A DNA stretch of 60,000 nucleotides from Polytrichum commune (GCA_950295325.1 OX485805.1:38429501-38489500); one strand, 5' to 3'. Positions 45,032-56,346 are shown, numbered from the stretch's first letter. The notes: generated by a model from the letters alone, not told the origin. A program made the numbers and translations.

Positions 45032-48000
45032 ATGGAGACCCCAAGCTACAGTTGCAGTGGGCACAATGGGCCAGCTACCATCAAAATTGGGGAAGACCGA
45101 ACCGAAAATTGGTCAGCAAAGTCAATGCTTGAATCAAATAAGAACCTCCGACTCAACATTGGTAACAGAGCAACTCTATACGAAAACTCGCCTACTGGGC
45201 CGAATTTGGTGGTTTCAAGAGACGGAGCACTTGAAGATGTTGGGAATTGGCCAATCATCACAGGTGGCAATGGCATCAACAATCGTGTTGGCTCTGACAT
45301 TTCTGTGGCTGGCCTTCTTGGGAGGGGTTCAAGTGGTCAAGTGAGAACCCATGTTCCAGTCCTTGAAGAGAAAGGAACTCTTGGAGGCGTTGAGAATATG
45401 GATGGAGATTGTGACAACAATCTGGGCAGCACAGTCATTGGAGAGAGGTTTGAAATCTCTTGGACTACTTTCTCATTAGTATAAGTGTTAAACGTGCATT
45501 TAAATTTTGTCACCAACCTTCTGTTTTTCAAGTGTCACCACACCTTTACGTTAAAGGGGGCACAGAACCACTAGTAGAAAAAAATGTGGATGGCTGACAT
45601 TACTGATTGACACAAACAATCAAGTGGACAGTTGACATGACTGGTGGACACAAAGTCACTTGGATGACATAAATACTCATAGAGAATATGTAGGTGGTTG
45701 ACATCACGACTGATTGCCACTAGGTGACCTGGAAAACAGGTGGGTAGTTGACATCAACTTCTGTCAATTGGTCATGTCAGCCATCCACTTGTTTTCTACT
45801 AGTGAAATTGTATCTTTCCTGTAGTATATGAAGTAGGCTGAGTAGGACCTTCCATCTGTCTATTCCCTTCTGCATCCTAGCCTTCATCACATAGATGCAT
45901 ATGGACACATAATTCTAAATGGTTTTCTTGGTTGATTGATTGAATCTGAACCTGATACGAGTTGCAAACATTTCTGAAGATCCTTGCACGTGTGAAGAAG
46001 AGTAAGTACATCTTATTAATGGGTAAAATTTCAAGTAGATTCGGTGGCACTCTCACTTTGAACATGGCCACTTTACACTTACTCAAACTCGAGAGAGATT
46101 GGATGAAAAGCTTGTCAAATCCAAGTATCGAACTCTTGAAAATTGTCAGTTGACATAAATCCAAGCCCTGATAAGTGGACTTAAACCTACAAACTCTTAC
46201 CTAGGAATCTTTGAGGCAGACAAAGTATTGGGTGCCTGTGGCTCTTCTTTGGTGGCTCTCTCTTGAATTCCCCCTTTTCTGTTCGCAGGCTCGCCCTTCT
46301 GAGTATGGCTCAGGATAGTGGGGGTGTTGCCGTGGTTGTAATTTATTCCTTGGCAATGAAAAAACATTGTTGAGTCAAAAAACAAAAACAAAGTGTTGGG
46401 CAAAGAAGTGTGACATTTTTGTTTAACCTTCGTGACTTGCAGGTGGGAGGCCGTGGGAGGCTTGCATGGGGAAGAGGATCCGGTTCACAAGCTAGCTCAG
46501 AAAGAGGAGGCACATCCACGAGGGGATCAATTTGAATGGAGCATTCCCAACCACCGCTGCAGCGGAGGAGGGCATGATGATGAAGGCTCAAATCATGATG
46601 AGGTGTGGGGCACCGGCTGCAAAAAGAAGAGAGCAGGAGGACACGATGACAACAACAACAACAACAACACGGGCAGGTGGGGCGTGAGCGGAGGAGGCAG
46701 GTCATGCACAGGAGGAGGAGGAGCTGTGGGAGATGATCATCATGTGGTGTATGGAGAGTGCCAGAGGAATCAGTGTGCCGGTCGAGGCACCCATTCTGTG
46801 GATGGATGCGGGGAATTCATGTCAGCAGGTAATTAGATAGACATTCAAGTCTCAAATCCAATCCTGTGTGTTTCTGATGTGTCAATATCATAGGTATTAC
46901 ATTCTTAAGACAGCGGTCCTTCAACAAGTTACCAAAGTCCAACAAGAATCCATGTGCTGGTCAAGGGGCACATTATTCTGTGGATGGATGGCTGTGGGGA
47001 ATTCATGCCAGCAGGTAAGAAAGAAACTAAGGTCTCGAAATCTAATCCTCTTTGTGTTTGTTTAGTGTGTCCACATCATAGTCATCACATTCTGAAGACA
47101 TTGTTCGTCCAACCCACCTTCAACAAGGCACATAATTCCAAAGTGCACCAAGGAAGCGTAAAGTTGCATCATCCATATCTTAAACTCCATAGCATGACTA
47201 ATGCCCCCTCCCCACCTGACTCTAGCTAAGCCCAAAAGTTGGTTCTAAAAACACGGCCTTCACACCATTGACATTATCTAGTGCTCAGCCTAGTTGGCAA
47301 ATGATGTGGCATGGTTTAAAAGTGGAGGTTTTAAGCCTCAAGCACCGACCCTCCCATCGGTACCTAGACATGAGGCAAGAATGTAAGATCTTTAAAATTG
47401 TCGCCTCCCGCCCTTGTGATTTGGTTGCTTTTGGTCTTAGTTAAGAGGGCACGAGGGGCTTCATTAACAAAAACCGATGGTAAGATAGATGAGTAGTAAG
47501 GCATTTGGGGATGGGACAAAAACTATCCAACATTCATAGCTTGGTCGATAAAACAATGACCATGTGTGAAAGCTACTAAACTAAAACCTACTCGACAATC
47601 TCCGGAGCAAGTTCTTGTATGTGCATTGGGCTAGCCGGACGCCTCCGCTATAACCGAGGGAGCTTTGCTCGGTTTTTAGGAAAGACTTTGGTTATTTGGT
47701 AAAGTCAGGTGGGGAGGGAGCATAAGCCTCATGCTCTCTCTCCTTCTAAATATAGGATATGCCTAGACTCATATGTAAACCCTTGATGGGTTTACTAAGT
47801 TAAGCCACTGGTAATCAATAATAAGAAAGGTGGTGTAGCTTTGCAGGGAAAGATGGTGACCTACCTTTGGTGTGTGTTGCTTGCGGTTGCCACCGAAACT
47901 TCCACCAGCGAGTTATCCTCGCCGCCAAAGATGAGGATGATGAAGCATTGAGAGATGAAGAGAAGCAGGCCCAAGCTCATCTCAACTCCATTTACAACAT

Positions 48001-51000
48001 CGAGCGAGTGGCCCATGAGCTCATGGCGGCAGCCAACCGGGTCATTCCTTTCTCGCAAGATGAGCAATGTCACCACAAGCTAGGAAGAGTCAGAGATTTG
48101 TCCATCAAGGAACGCAACACCATCGCCAAGATCTCGATTGAGAATCTCGACCACATTGCGAAGGTCGCATCCTTATCTTTCCCTCATCTTGCCTCGTGCT
48201 AGTTTAGTTTGTGTCACATGTAAGGTTCCATGTAAATGAGACCATATGTTTCATAATACATACCAAGGGGGTAATAGTAAAAACAAGCCCTTTATAGGTT
48301 GGTTGCTGATTCATCCCAATCTAAGCTTGCTAGATTATTTTGGGGTATTTGACCCTGATGGAGGAGTTTGTTTCACTAAATGATAGCAATCCCCGGGCAC
48401 GATAAAATTTTATGGTGATTTCATCTTTCCCCTTCCTCGGTGTGTGTTGGGAACATTCACCTCTTGCACAAGTTTGCGCTAGAATGTAAACTTCGCTCCA
48501 ACAACATTGTAACAATCGAGAATATTCTATAAGAGCTTTAAGGTGAGTTTCCATGTAGGTTGCTCGCCCACTAGATTGTAGATAATAGTGGGTTGGAGGT
48601 GTTTGCATGTAGTTAAGCACAAGCTGCCATCCAACCACATTTTGGTGGTCCGCTAGACTTCCATGCGCTCACTAAAGAATCTTAAACCTACAAGTGCCGG
48701 TCATTGAAGGATCAAAAACAATCTTTAGGAGGAGGAGGAGGAGGAGGTTTTAACTTGGAGGAGGAGGTCAGTAGATGGGCCCGGATTTGAGAATATGGGA
48801 GTAGCTAGTTGGCACATACGAACCCTACCCACCCATATTCCCTCTACATTTGGGTGGGCTTGTCCTTATCTACACTAGAATCTAGTGGGCAAGTGGCCTA
48901 CATGGAAATTCATCCTAAGTGGTATATATGAACCACCCAACCATCGGCTATGAAAATTGATTCAACTCATAATTCAACCTTTTCACCCCTGCAATGATAC
49001 AATCTAGAAACATGTATTTAGAATTGATGCCAACCCTATGTTTCGTGGGCATCGATTTAATGTCGACATAGTTTGGTGTGTTGAATCGAAGCAAAATCAA
49101 GCATCATTAATGATAAATAAATTTAGAGGTTATTGGTCGTCACATCTCCCTCCACCAGAGAGTGGTACTGGAGTAACCTTCATGCCAAAAACCTCTTCAA
49201 TTCACGCTTGCTTTCTCAGGAAACCAAAGTTTCTATCTATCTATCTATCTATAAGTGCAAGTGCTTCTTGGGACTTGCATAAATAAAAATTTGCTAGCAT
49301 TGATGACCCATGAATCACATGGATGGTTTCCATGATGGTACTCCCTACTTATAAGTAGAAGGGTTTTGCTCACCCACACATGGAGCCATTTCTACCTACC
49401 TATCTATCTATCTATCTATCTATAGTCCAAGCACCTATTCTCGATCAAGACCCCATTGGGAACCTATAGGGTGCCATAACTTCGATCAAGCTAGGACCGA
49501 ATTTTGATTAGGTTGGGCTTGAATTCCGGTCAGGCTGGAACCAACAGTGTCATGACACATGTCCTTGGTTTTGATACTAAAGCGAGGAGGAATGAGCGGT
49601 TATGGTAGGCTCTAGACATTGATACTACGTTTAGGCGAACTTTTGGCTTCAAAAATTCACAGTAATTTCAATTTAAGGAATAAAATCACCGAAAAATTTG
49701 CAACCCTCCTGATTTCTATCTTCCTACACGAGAAAAAATTGCACCGCCTCATACTTCTCCAGATTTACAGTAGAATCTCTCAATTGATCGGCTACGGACG
49801 CCTCTACTCAGGTTTAGAGGTTGGAATGTGATACACAAACACCCCTAATGAAAACATGTTTGTTGTGTACATGATCATGAGTAAGTGGATTACTATCATG
49901 ATCTCATGGAACTGTTTGTTGTGTACAGATCATGCTTTCGACTGCCGAGTGCCTAGCGCTCTTGCAACAAAAGCCTTTGGGCACCCGGATGCAAATGCCA
50001 AACTCCCGTGACAAGGATAACATGAAGCCCATGGGCCCTCTTCATGCAACCTCGGCAGCGGCTGCAACTAATTACCACGAAGGCCCCTTGTCTTCAGACG
50101 TGAGCCCAGTTAGCACGGTGGAGAAACGAGCTTGCCTTTTATTGCCCACACACACCTCGCCCCAACCCTTTTGCGGCCTTAACCCGCCCATGGCGCTATC
50201 TAATGGGTGCCATCACGGAGTGCAATATGGTAATTACATCTGTTCTCGACCCTTACAACTTGGGGGGTGGGGTTGGTCATTGGTTGGAGTAGCAATATAC
50301 GTGCGAACAAATGATAGGGTATTTTAAAAACATGGGGGCAAAATTTTATAAATGGACTTAAGAGTAATATAGGGTATCAAAAATGGCACTGGACATCTTT
50401 AAAGTACTATAGGGTATGGAATAATAGGTAATTTGGAATTATAAGTAATGCAAGCCGTTTTTCTATTAACCCAAAGTAGAAAATTACATAATGATAGCAT
50501 GTGAAAAAAAGAAGAGAATTGAAAGTAATACCCCCCTATAAAATAATGGTTGTTCGCACCTATATCCTTAACTTTTTAACACACTCCCCCCCCCCCCCGA
50601 GCCTTACAAATCCAAAAGCGACCCCTACAAATTCTCCCCTAAAATTAGCATGGTTTGAGCATGAAAGCCTAGAGTTGGATTTGCACTCTATCATGAAGTC
50701 TTACTCTCTTTGGACGTGAGCCCGGTAGTGTAGTGGAGAAACAAGCTTGCCTTCCACAGCCTACACGCACCTTGCGTCAACCCTTTGTGGCCTTAATCCA
50801 CCCATGGCGCTATCTAATGGTTGCCATCATGGAGTGCAATATGGCAATTACGTCTATTCTTGACCCTTACCCAAAAGTGACCTCTACAAATTCTTCCCTA
50901 AAATTAGCATGGTTTGAACATGAAAGCTTAGAGTTGGATTTGCACTCTATCATGAAGTCTTACTCTCTTTGGATGTGAGCCCGGTAGTATGGTGGAGAAA

Positions 51001-52709
51001 CAAGCTTGCCTTCCACGGCCTACACACACCTCACGTCAACCCTTTGTGGCCTTAATCCACCCATGGCGTTATCTAATGGGTGTCATCATGGAGTGCAATA
51101 TGGTAATCACCATTATTTGTGACCCTTACCCAAAGATTTTTTGGTGGTATTAACTCATTCATGGCGTTCTCTAATGGGTCGTGGGTGGTAACTACACCTA
51201 TTTGGGACTCTTACCGAATAGCCACCCCAATAAACTCATGTCTAAAGTAAATATGGTTTGAACATGAGAGCCTAGGGTTGTTTGTTTTGGACACACCTGT
51301 AAATTCTTGGTTTATTCATGTGGTGTTAAAAAAAAAACATGCTAAGATGTATGGTAATCCTCTTTCAATTATGAACAACATGACCCGTTAATGAAATAAG
51401 AAATAGGATAATGATGGTTATGTTCATATGCTTTTAAGGGATGATTATAGGTGTAGTTGCACCATGTTGTTGTGTAGGTCGCAAACTTGCTGAGCGTGTA
51501 AATAGTGCTCACAAGTCAAAGAGGACAAGGACACGCATTAGCATGGAGCAACGTGGAAAGTTGAACGCATTTGCAGAGAAGGCAGGGTGGACCATTGTTG
51601 GCCAACGCAAGGAGACAATCGAGGCCGCATGCCAAGACATAGGTACTTTGTTTTTATGTTCATGGCAAATGTAATCCAATTGCATTAAGAAGGGTAGACT
51701 CTCGGGATCATGAGTAAGTGGCTTACTATTGGATTCACACTAGGCATAACATGTACTCAACTTCTCATTGTAGCACCCTTTCCAAATGGGGTTTGCACAA
51801 TAAGAGGTTGGCAAACTTGTATTGTTCCCAACCTCAATTATCCCCGGGCCTCAAACTTGCCAAGCATGTGCATTGCCCCTCATGGGGCCCTCAGCAGCGG
51901 CCACTTTGGGTCAACAACCAATCACAACATCTTGTCCAACATATAAACAATTTTATACTCGACATCTACAGTAAGGCAAGCTTGAGTTCCAACGAGTTGT
52001 CGATTCAACGACACGAAATGAAGAGTGTTCATGCTTATCATTGTTCATTTTGTAAGGGTGGCCCATCGTAAAAGGGGCTTATGTTTGCAAAAACCCGGCC
52101 ACACGGTGCCACAACTTGCTATTTTGTAATGTTATGGATCCACCACCAACAATGATCTACTAACATTTTAATGGCAAGTTAGTAGTTGGCTCCAACAACC
52201 GGTGCTTTGGACCCCAAAATTCTTGGACTTGGATTCTACTTTAAACCCACACTTACTAATTGTATCACTATATTTGTTAATCGGAGACTCTAGAACGTCT
52301 CCAAATATATGCAAATGGCTTAATATCTGATCCAATTTCTTATTGTGATGACATGTATTTGTGCCGAATTGGTTAGTGCCACCCACGCGAATCAGTGTAT
52401 TAAGTCACATTGAATATATATTCGTGTTTTCGTTGTTCTTTATTTCAAAACCATGTTCTTAAGTAGTCTCAAAACCATCAAAAAGTCTCCAATTAATGAA
52501 AATTCCCTACATTCAGACATGCAAAGATTTTTGGAAGGTACAAAGTAATCAAGCAGATGAAAGTTCTGATGTATACATATTTGCGTATTCTTTTTCAATC
52601 CACAGGTATTGAGCCCAAGACATTGAAGTACTGGATCCACAACAGCAAGCAGAAATGGAAGAGGCAGCCGGGCCAAGGCGAGGAGATGATTGCAGCCATG
52701 GACTCATGA
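45032..52709 (+). CDS. ZHD: ZF-HD (zinc-finger homeodomain) transcription factor, six exons
   Basis: Exons 45032-45447, 46443-46828, 47847-48163, 49929-50229, 51478-51642 and 52606-52709 join with matching phases (2, 1, 0, 1, 1) into 562 residues ending at TGA. The plant-specific zinc-finger dimerisation domain spans about 240-292: VVYGECQRNQ and DGCGEFM in exon 2, then VACGCHRNFHQ in exon 3. The homeodomain, about 487-550, is split between exons 5 (KRTRTRISMEQRG, FAEKAGW) and 6 (LKYWIHNSKQKW, the DNA-recognition helix). It should act in the nucleus as a dimer. The N-terminus is Gly/Asp/Asn-rich. Oddities: most ZF-HD genes known to me lack introns; the family's usual N-H-A histidine is Gln; the exon 3 donor AAG|GTCGCA is weak, and reading through it stops at 48200, giving a homeodomain-less protein. 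The exon 3 to exon 4 link is the least certain. Confidence 0.82.
45448..46442 (+). other. Intron 1 of the ZF-HD gene
   Basis: A 995-bp intron with donor AG|GTTTGA and acceptor GACTTGCAG. It contains a CACTA-like MITE (45569-45804). Confidence 0.75.
45569..45804. mobile_element. CACTA-like MITE in ZF-HD intron 1 (236 bp)
   Basis: Inverted termini CACTAGTAGAAAA (left) and TTTTCTACTAGTG (right), extended by GTGGATGGCTGACAT pairing with ATGTCAGCCATCCAC. The flanks AAC/AAA match at two of three bases, near a 3-bp target duplication. The interior has further short repeats of 'ttgacat'. CACTA starts and 3-bp targets point to the En/Spm superfamily. No coding capacity. Confidence 0.75.
46829..47846 (+). 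other. Intron 2 of the ZF-HD gene, with a duplicated pseudo-exon
   Basis: Donor CAG|GTAATT, acceptor AGCTTTGCAG. It contains a decayed copy of the end of exon 2 at about 46932-47013 with its own donor CAG|GTAAGA. Confidence 0.75.
46932..47013 (+). pseudogene. Pseudo-exon: tandem copy of ZF-HD exon 2 3' end
   Basis: It aligns with 46747-46828 at an offset of about 185 bp and continues into the following intron sequence, so exon end and intron start were duplicated together. Encoded words such as NPCAGQG and DGCGEFMPAG are recognisable, but a net insertion inside the copy puts the two halves in different frames. It retains a good donor (CAG|GTAAGA) but no clear acceptor. Confidence 0.8.
49233..49252. 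repeat. CTAT microsatellite
   Basis: Five TATC/CTAT units. A second, longer run follows at 49399-49424. Confidence 0.85.
49399..49424. repeat. CTAT microsatellite
   Basis: About six CTAT units preceded by two CTAC units. Confidence 0.85.
50230..51477 (+). other. Intron 4 of the ZF-HD gene, holding tandem pseudo-exons
   Basis: Donor ATG|GTAATT, acceptor TTGTGTAG. The intron is largely built from repeated copies of the exon 4 tail plus downstream sequence (50580-51270). Confidence 0.7.
50580..51270 (+). repeat. Tandem copies of ZF-HD exon 4 tail (unit about 259 bp)
   Basis: The exon 4 segment GTGAGCCC(A/G)GT...GTGCAATATGG (50100-50230) recurs at about 50717-50851 and 50976-51110, with a partial fourth copy at about 51137-51260. 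The linker 'ctaaaattagcatggtttga..atgaaagc..agagttggatttgcactctatcatgaagtcttactctctttgg' separates units. Stops and frameshifts make the copies non-coding as they stand, although the third copy keeps the donor ATGGTAAT. Confidence 0.85.
51643..52605 (+). other. Intron 5 of the ZF-HD gene, splitting the homeodomain
   Basis: A 963-bp phase-1 intron, donor ATAG|GTACTT, acceptor TTCAATCCACAG. It falls just before the recognition helix. No mobile element was recognised inside. Confidence 0.8.
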
Positions 52710-53229
52710 CCAACCTCACATCGTTTCAAGTCCCCTTTTGATTATTATAACTTGAGAATCACGACCTCTGAAGCTCATGTTATTATTACCACCACAAAGT
52801 ATGACATTCCATCGACCTCACTCTTGTCCATGGAGAAGTTTGATAGCTTTTGCAGAACTTGCGTTGGCGGCCTTTGAGATAATTTTTTTGGTTAACATCG
52901 ATCACTTGTGTGGCTCTACGAGCTCTCATTAGAGATTTATCAAGTGGGAGGGGGGGGGGGGGGGGAGAGCCTCTTCGCGTTCCCTAAGAATGGCCTTGTA
53001 GACCGCATCTTGACTCTAGAATATAAAAGTGCAAGATGCAAAATCTTGAGCCATTTTGAGCTTGAATTTGAAGTGGATGATGACATCGACGATTTGTTCA
53101 TAATACTCCAATAAACGAATGAGTTTTCACCCTATGTCGCATGCCATTTCCGATCGGTAGGGGTTGCCTTCCTTGCCAAATCACTCTCGTGGATCCACAA
53201 GTCTATCTCTCCGATTACCAAGTTGTCGT
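52710..53229. other. 3' flank of the ZF-HD gene
   Basis: Contains a run of about 16 G (52950-52965). No further gene. The 8-bp target duplication of the next element occupies 53222-53229. Confidence 0.5.
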
Positions 53230-53477
53230 CTCAGGGGGTTCACTGGCCAAAATCGTAGAACAACGTGCGATAAAAAGTAGGGTCCAATATATTCATTGTA
53301 GATAAAATTTCGAAAAAATGTACATGTAAAATAGGGGATTTTAAAATAATGAAACATGTTTACATGTAAAATACCATCACCTTATAATCTTTTCTTCAAG
53401 GTAAATAACCCCCCCCCCAATAAATAGGTCCCGAACGCACGTGTATGCAAAATATAAGAGGGAGTGAACCCCCCGAG
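53230..53477. mobile_element. hAT-like MITE, copy 2 (248 bp)
   Basis: Same family as 12369-12655: it starts CTCAGGGGGTTCACT (one difference in the terminus) and ends AGTGAACCCCCCGAG. Flanks GTTGTCGT (53222-53229) and GTTGTCAT (53478-53485) match at 7 of 8 bases, an aged 8-bp target duplication. It is about 40 bp shorter than copy 1, mainly because it lacks a duplicated 'acatgtaaaataccatcac' unit. Confidence 0.87.
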
Positions 53478-53605
53478 GTTGTCATTTCAAACCGCATCCC
53501 GATGTTGTCATGGTTTAACATGTGTTTAACATGGTGTTTGGGCATGTTGATGTGGACGCCCCCATTATACACGTCCACCCTATTGAGCTAATTTGGTTCT
53601 TGCTA

Positions 53606-54091
53606 CACTCTAAACTCTGTAGTATCACACCTGTGGCAACCAAAGTGCATGTGATATTACGGAGTTCTGTAGTGCTAACATGGATGCGTGATACTATAGA
53701 ATTAGTGTAGTATGTGACACTATGGAATAACACAAAGGAGAGGTGAGGACGATTTGATTCGTTCTCTTGTCACCTACGCTAGTGTGGTCCACTCCACTTG
53801 CCCTTCCCGGGCGATGTGGCGGACGCATGCACCAACATTCAACAAGTGGCATGAGAAGAAGAAGAAGAATAAGATTAAGAAGGTGACACTCCACATGTTG
53901 ACACATGGTGCAATGCGAGGGTGTGGGTTGACTTCTTTGGCGGTTTGCATCAATGACAAATTTCGTGATGTAAGGGAGAGAAATGTGACAATAAGGAGTT
54001 AGATTTGAACTATGAACATCCGTTCTCTAGGGTTTCGGGATATTAGAGAGTGTGTGACATTATGGAGGTCGATATTACAGAGTTTAGGGTG
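53606..54091 (+). mobile_element. TA-target MITE, complete copy (486 bp)
   Basis: Inverted termini CACTCTAAACTCTGTAGTAT (left) and ATATTACAGAGTTTAGGGTG (right) flanked by TA on both sides. A truncated inverted relative lies at 10219-10540 and terminus fragments near 12876-12970. Probably a Tc1/mariner-type non-autonomous element. The frames inside (53694-54002) show no transposase motif. Confidence 0.78.
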
Positions 54092-54429
54092 TACTTGGCT
54101 GGTTCCATAGTTCTTATAATCAAAATTCTTAATTCATTTTGTAATTTCAAATAAAAATAACGCAAGGTCATTTATTTTATAAATTCATAAATAAGTGATG
54201 AAATAGAGACTCGTGGAAGTTATGCTCATTGGTGACTACATGAAAATAGGCTCATGCAATAAAGGGTTAACAAACAACAATTTGAGCAACTTAAATTGAA
54301 AATCTTTCATTTCAATTTGAACTGAAAAACACCATTTCACCATTTAAGGGTTGACTTATAAGGCTATGTTTGGAACTATGCGGTCGTGGACTCCTAGTTG
54401 GTATTAGGGTGCATCATAACTCAGTGTTG
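54092..54429. other. Intergenic, nothing recognised
   Basis: AT-rich, no coding region or repeat boundary seen. Confidence 0.4.
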
Positions 54430-55105
54430 GTTCACATGGGGTCCCAAGTCCCACTCATGTTAGCAAGTCCCAAATTTTGAGTTTCAAGAAACCATTGAAA
54501 GTATGATTAATCATTTTAAAACTCATATCTTTGATTATTTTATGCAAAAATATGAATGTGGGACTTGTGTTGAGAGTTGGGTCTAGCATTTTGCTTCACC
54601 CAACTCTTAACACAAATCCCAAGCCTCACCTCCAAATAAGGTTGAGGCATTCATGGTCAACCAAGTCCATGTAACCACTTACTAGGGTCATGCTATGCCG
54701 ACATGGATAAGATCTATATTTTTTCAGGCAAACGAAGTTAAGGTTTATGTAGTGGTGGCTTGTGATTGATTACCCTCGTAAAAGTTTTGATGATTATTGT
54801 AGCCAAGTAGAATTTAGATGAGTGGTTATGGGTTAACTTATAGATTGACTATGTGTTACCCTAACTTCATTGCTTCAAAATTTGTAGCAATTTCCATGTT
54901 CAATAATAATAATAATAATAATGCATTCTCCTTGGAAATTGTTTCTCCTCACAAAAAAATTCCCCACTATTTGTCCTCCTAAAAAGATGCAATCTCTCTT
55001 ATTTATCAGTTATAGATGCCTCAACATTAGAGATGCCATGTAGGCATTTGTGTCATACTTGGGACTTAGGACTTGGGACTTAGGGCTTGGGACCCATGTG
55101 AAGTG
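54430..55105. mobile_element. 'GGGACTTGGGACC' element, copy 2, with insertion
   Basis: The left end GTTCACATGGGGTCCCAAGT is inverted at the right end (CTTGGGACCCATGTGAAGTG). The interior matches 9515-9900 but is interrupted by repeat E at 54641-55025. Confidence 0.75.
54641..55025. mobile_element. Repeat element 'E', copy 2 (385 bp)
   Basis: Inverted termini GTTGAGGCAT and ATGCCTCAAC. It sits inside the preceding element; the uninterrupted copy at about 9739-9760 reads CCTCCATTAGTTGCTGCCATG across the site, and the filled site has ATAAG/ATTAG flanks, suggesting a 5-bp target duplication with one later change. A (TAA/AAT)n run lies at 54904-54922. It matches 11738-12368. Confidence 0.75.
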
Positions 55106-55384
55106 GTAACTCCCAACTTCCATGCTCTCAACAACTGAGATTGCAATAATTGACGTCAATTGAGTTTGGACCATGTGTGAATAGGAACTAACTTTCCAAT
55201 TTCCGAGGTGATAAGCTCCATCTTAATAATATTGAAGCAGCCAAACGATAAGACATAGTTGGGGCTAGAGCTCATGCCAAACCGCATGGGCCCCAATTTG
55301 TCAAGCCATGACCCCATCATATTCAATGTGTGTTTTTTTTTTTTGAAAAAAATTAATTTTTGAAATTTTTGAAATTTAAATCTT

Positions 55385-55620
55385 GACTAAAAAATGTTGC
55401 TCACCCCGCCCAATTTCAAAAAAAAACTTTGCCATTGCATTCTTCGAGACCACTTGTGCAAAGAACCCATATTGAGTGCACTTCACCTTCAAGATCCGAA
55501 ATCCAATATATATGTTCACTCCCCCCTTGTAAGTAAGCAAGAGATTCGTTCCAAAAGTGAAATTGTCAGTAAAGCATATAATTAACTTGGAAGCCAAAAA
55601 TATTACAAAATCCTCATTAG
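55385..55620 (-). pseudogene. Duplicated fragment of an unrecognised coding sequence, copy 1
   Basis: The minus strand encodes an open stretch of about 75-85 residues containing NEDFVIFLASKL, KGGVNIYIGFRILKVK and TQYGFFAQVVSKNAMAKF. The same sequence occurs on the plus strand at 56863-57715, split by an insertion and with stops. I do not recognise the family. It could be an exon of a captured gene or part of a decayed transposon. Confidence 0.5.
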
Positions 55621-56311
55621 CATTGAAGACCTTAGTTTGCTATTAAGTATGCTTATTTTGCAGCACATGTAGTACACAAAGATGTCACTGCAACGCAAGA
55701 TTTAGACCTGATATCCTCTGTGTTAAAGGACTACCATATCAAAATGCCCCTCCCAGCAATGTCGACCCTAACCTTACCATACAATTCATTGAATTCACAT
55801 ACTGCAATGACAGATTCTCCCCATAAGCAATTGAAGCAAAAAATAACAAATACAGCCCACTAATTGCTAGCATTGCTTCCAAAGGATGGAAAATCGAACC
55901 ACTTATTGTCATCACTGCTGGTGCCAGAGCGACTGCCCACATCCCATCTATGAAAGCACTAGAGACCAACTTCAAAATACCTATGGCCACCATCAAAAAT
56001 ACTTTCAAAAATATTAACACCATTGCAATACAATATGCTATGTCTATTCTCCTCCATAAAAGGAGAATTGAAAACCACCAACCACTCCCCCAAAATCCAG
56101 ACCCCCCATAACTCAGAACTTAAAAGTTAGGGTAAGGGGCAAGGGGTATTATATTAGGCGTAGTTTACATTACTGGTTTCTTGTGTCTAAAGTGTCTACT
56201 CTCGAAAGGGGGGAGTAGATCTTCTCCTTCATACCTCTGTCCTGTGGGCTTGGGATTGAAGGTAGATAGAACAGACACTTAATTCACGTCGGTCTCCTTC
56301 GGAGACCGAAG

Positions 56312-56346
<35 letters not shown>

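Larger units (their letters stand above)
48164..49928 (+). other. Intron 3 of the ZF-HD gene
   Basis: A 1765-bp intron with weak donor AAG|GTCGCA and acceptor TTGTGTACAG. It contains CTAT tetranucleotide runs at 49233-49252 and 49399-49424. Failure to splice would end translation at 48200-48202. Confidence 0.55.

Noticed and set aside
44901-45344. 147-residue frame overlapping ZF-HD exon 1
   Set aside because: It is out of frame with the phase-consistent exon chain and has no domain; it is read as a shadow of exon 1.
50580-51270. CRISPR-like or satellite array
   Set aside because: The units are copies of exon 4 plus flank with few repeats and no spacer structure, and the genome is eukaryotic.
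55739-56023. Small hydrophobic membrane protein on the minus strand
   Set aside because: Hydrophobic but AT-biased, without conserved motif, splice logic or a repeated copy to support coding.
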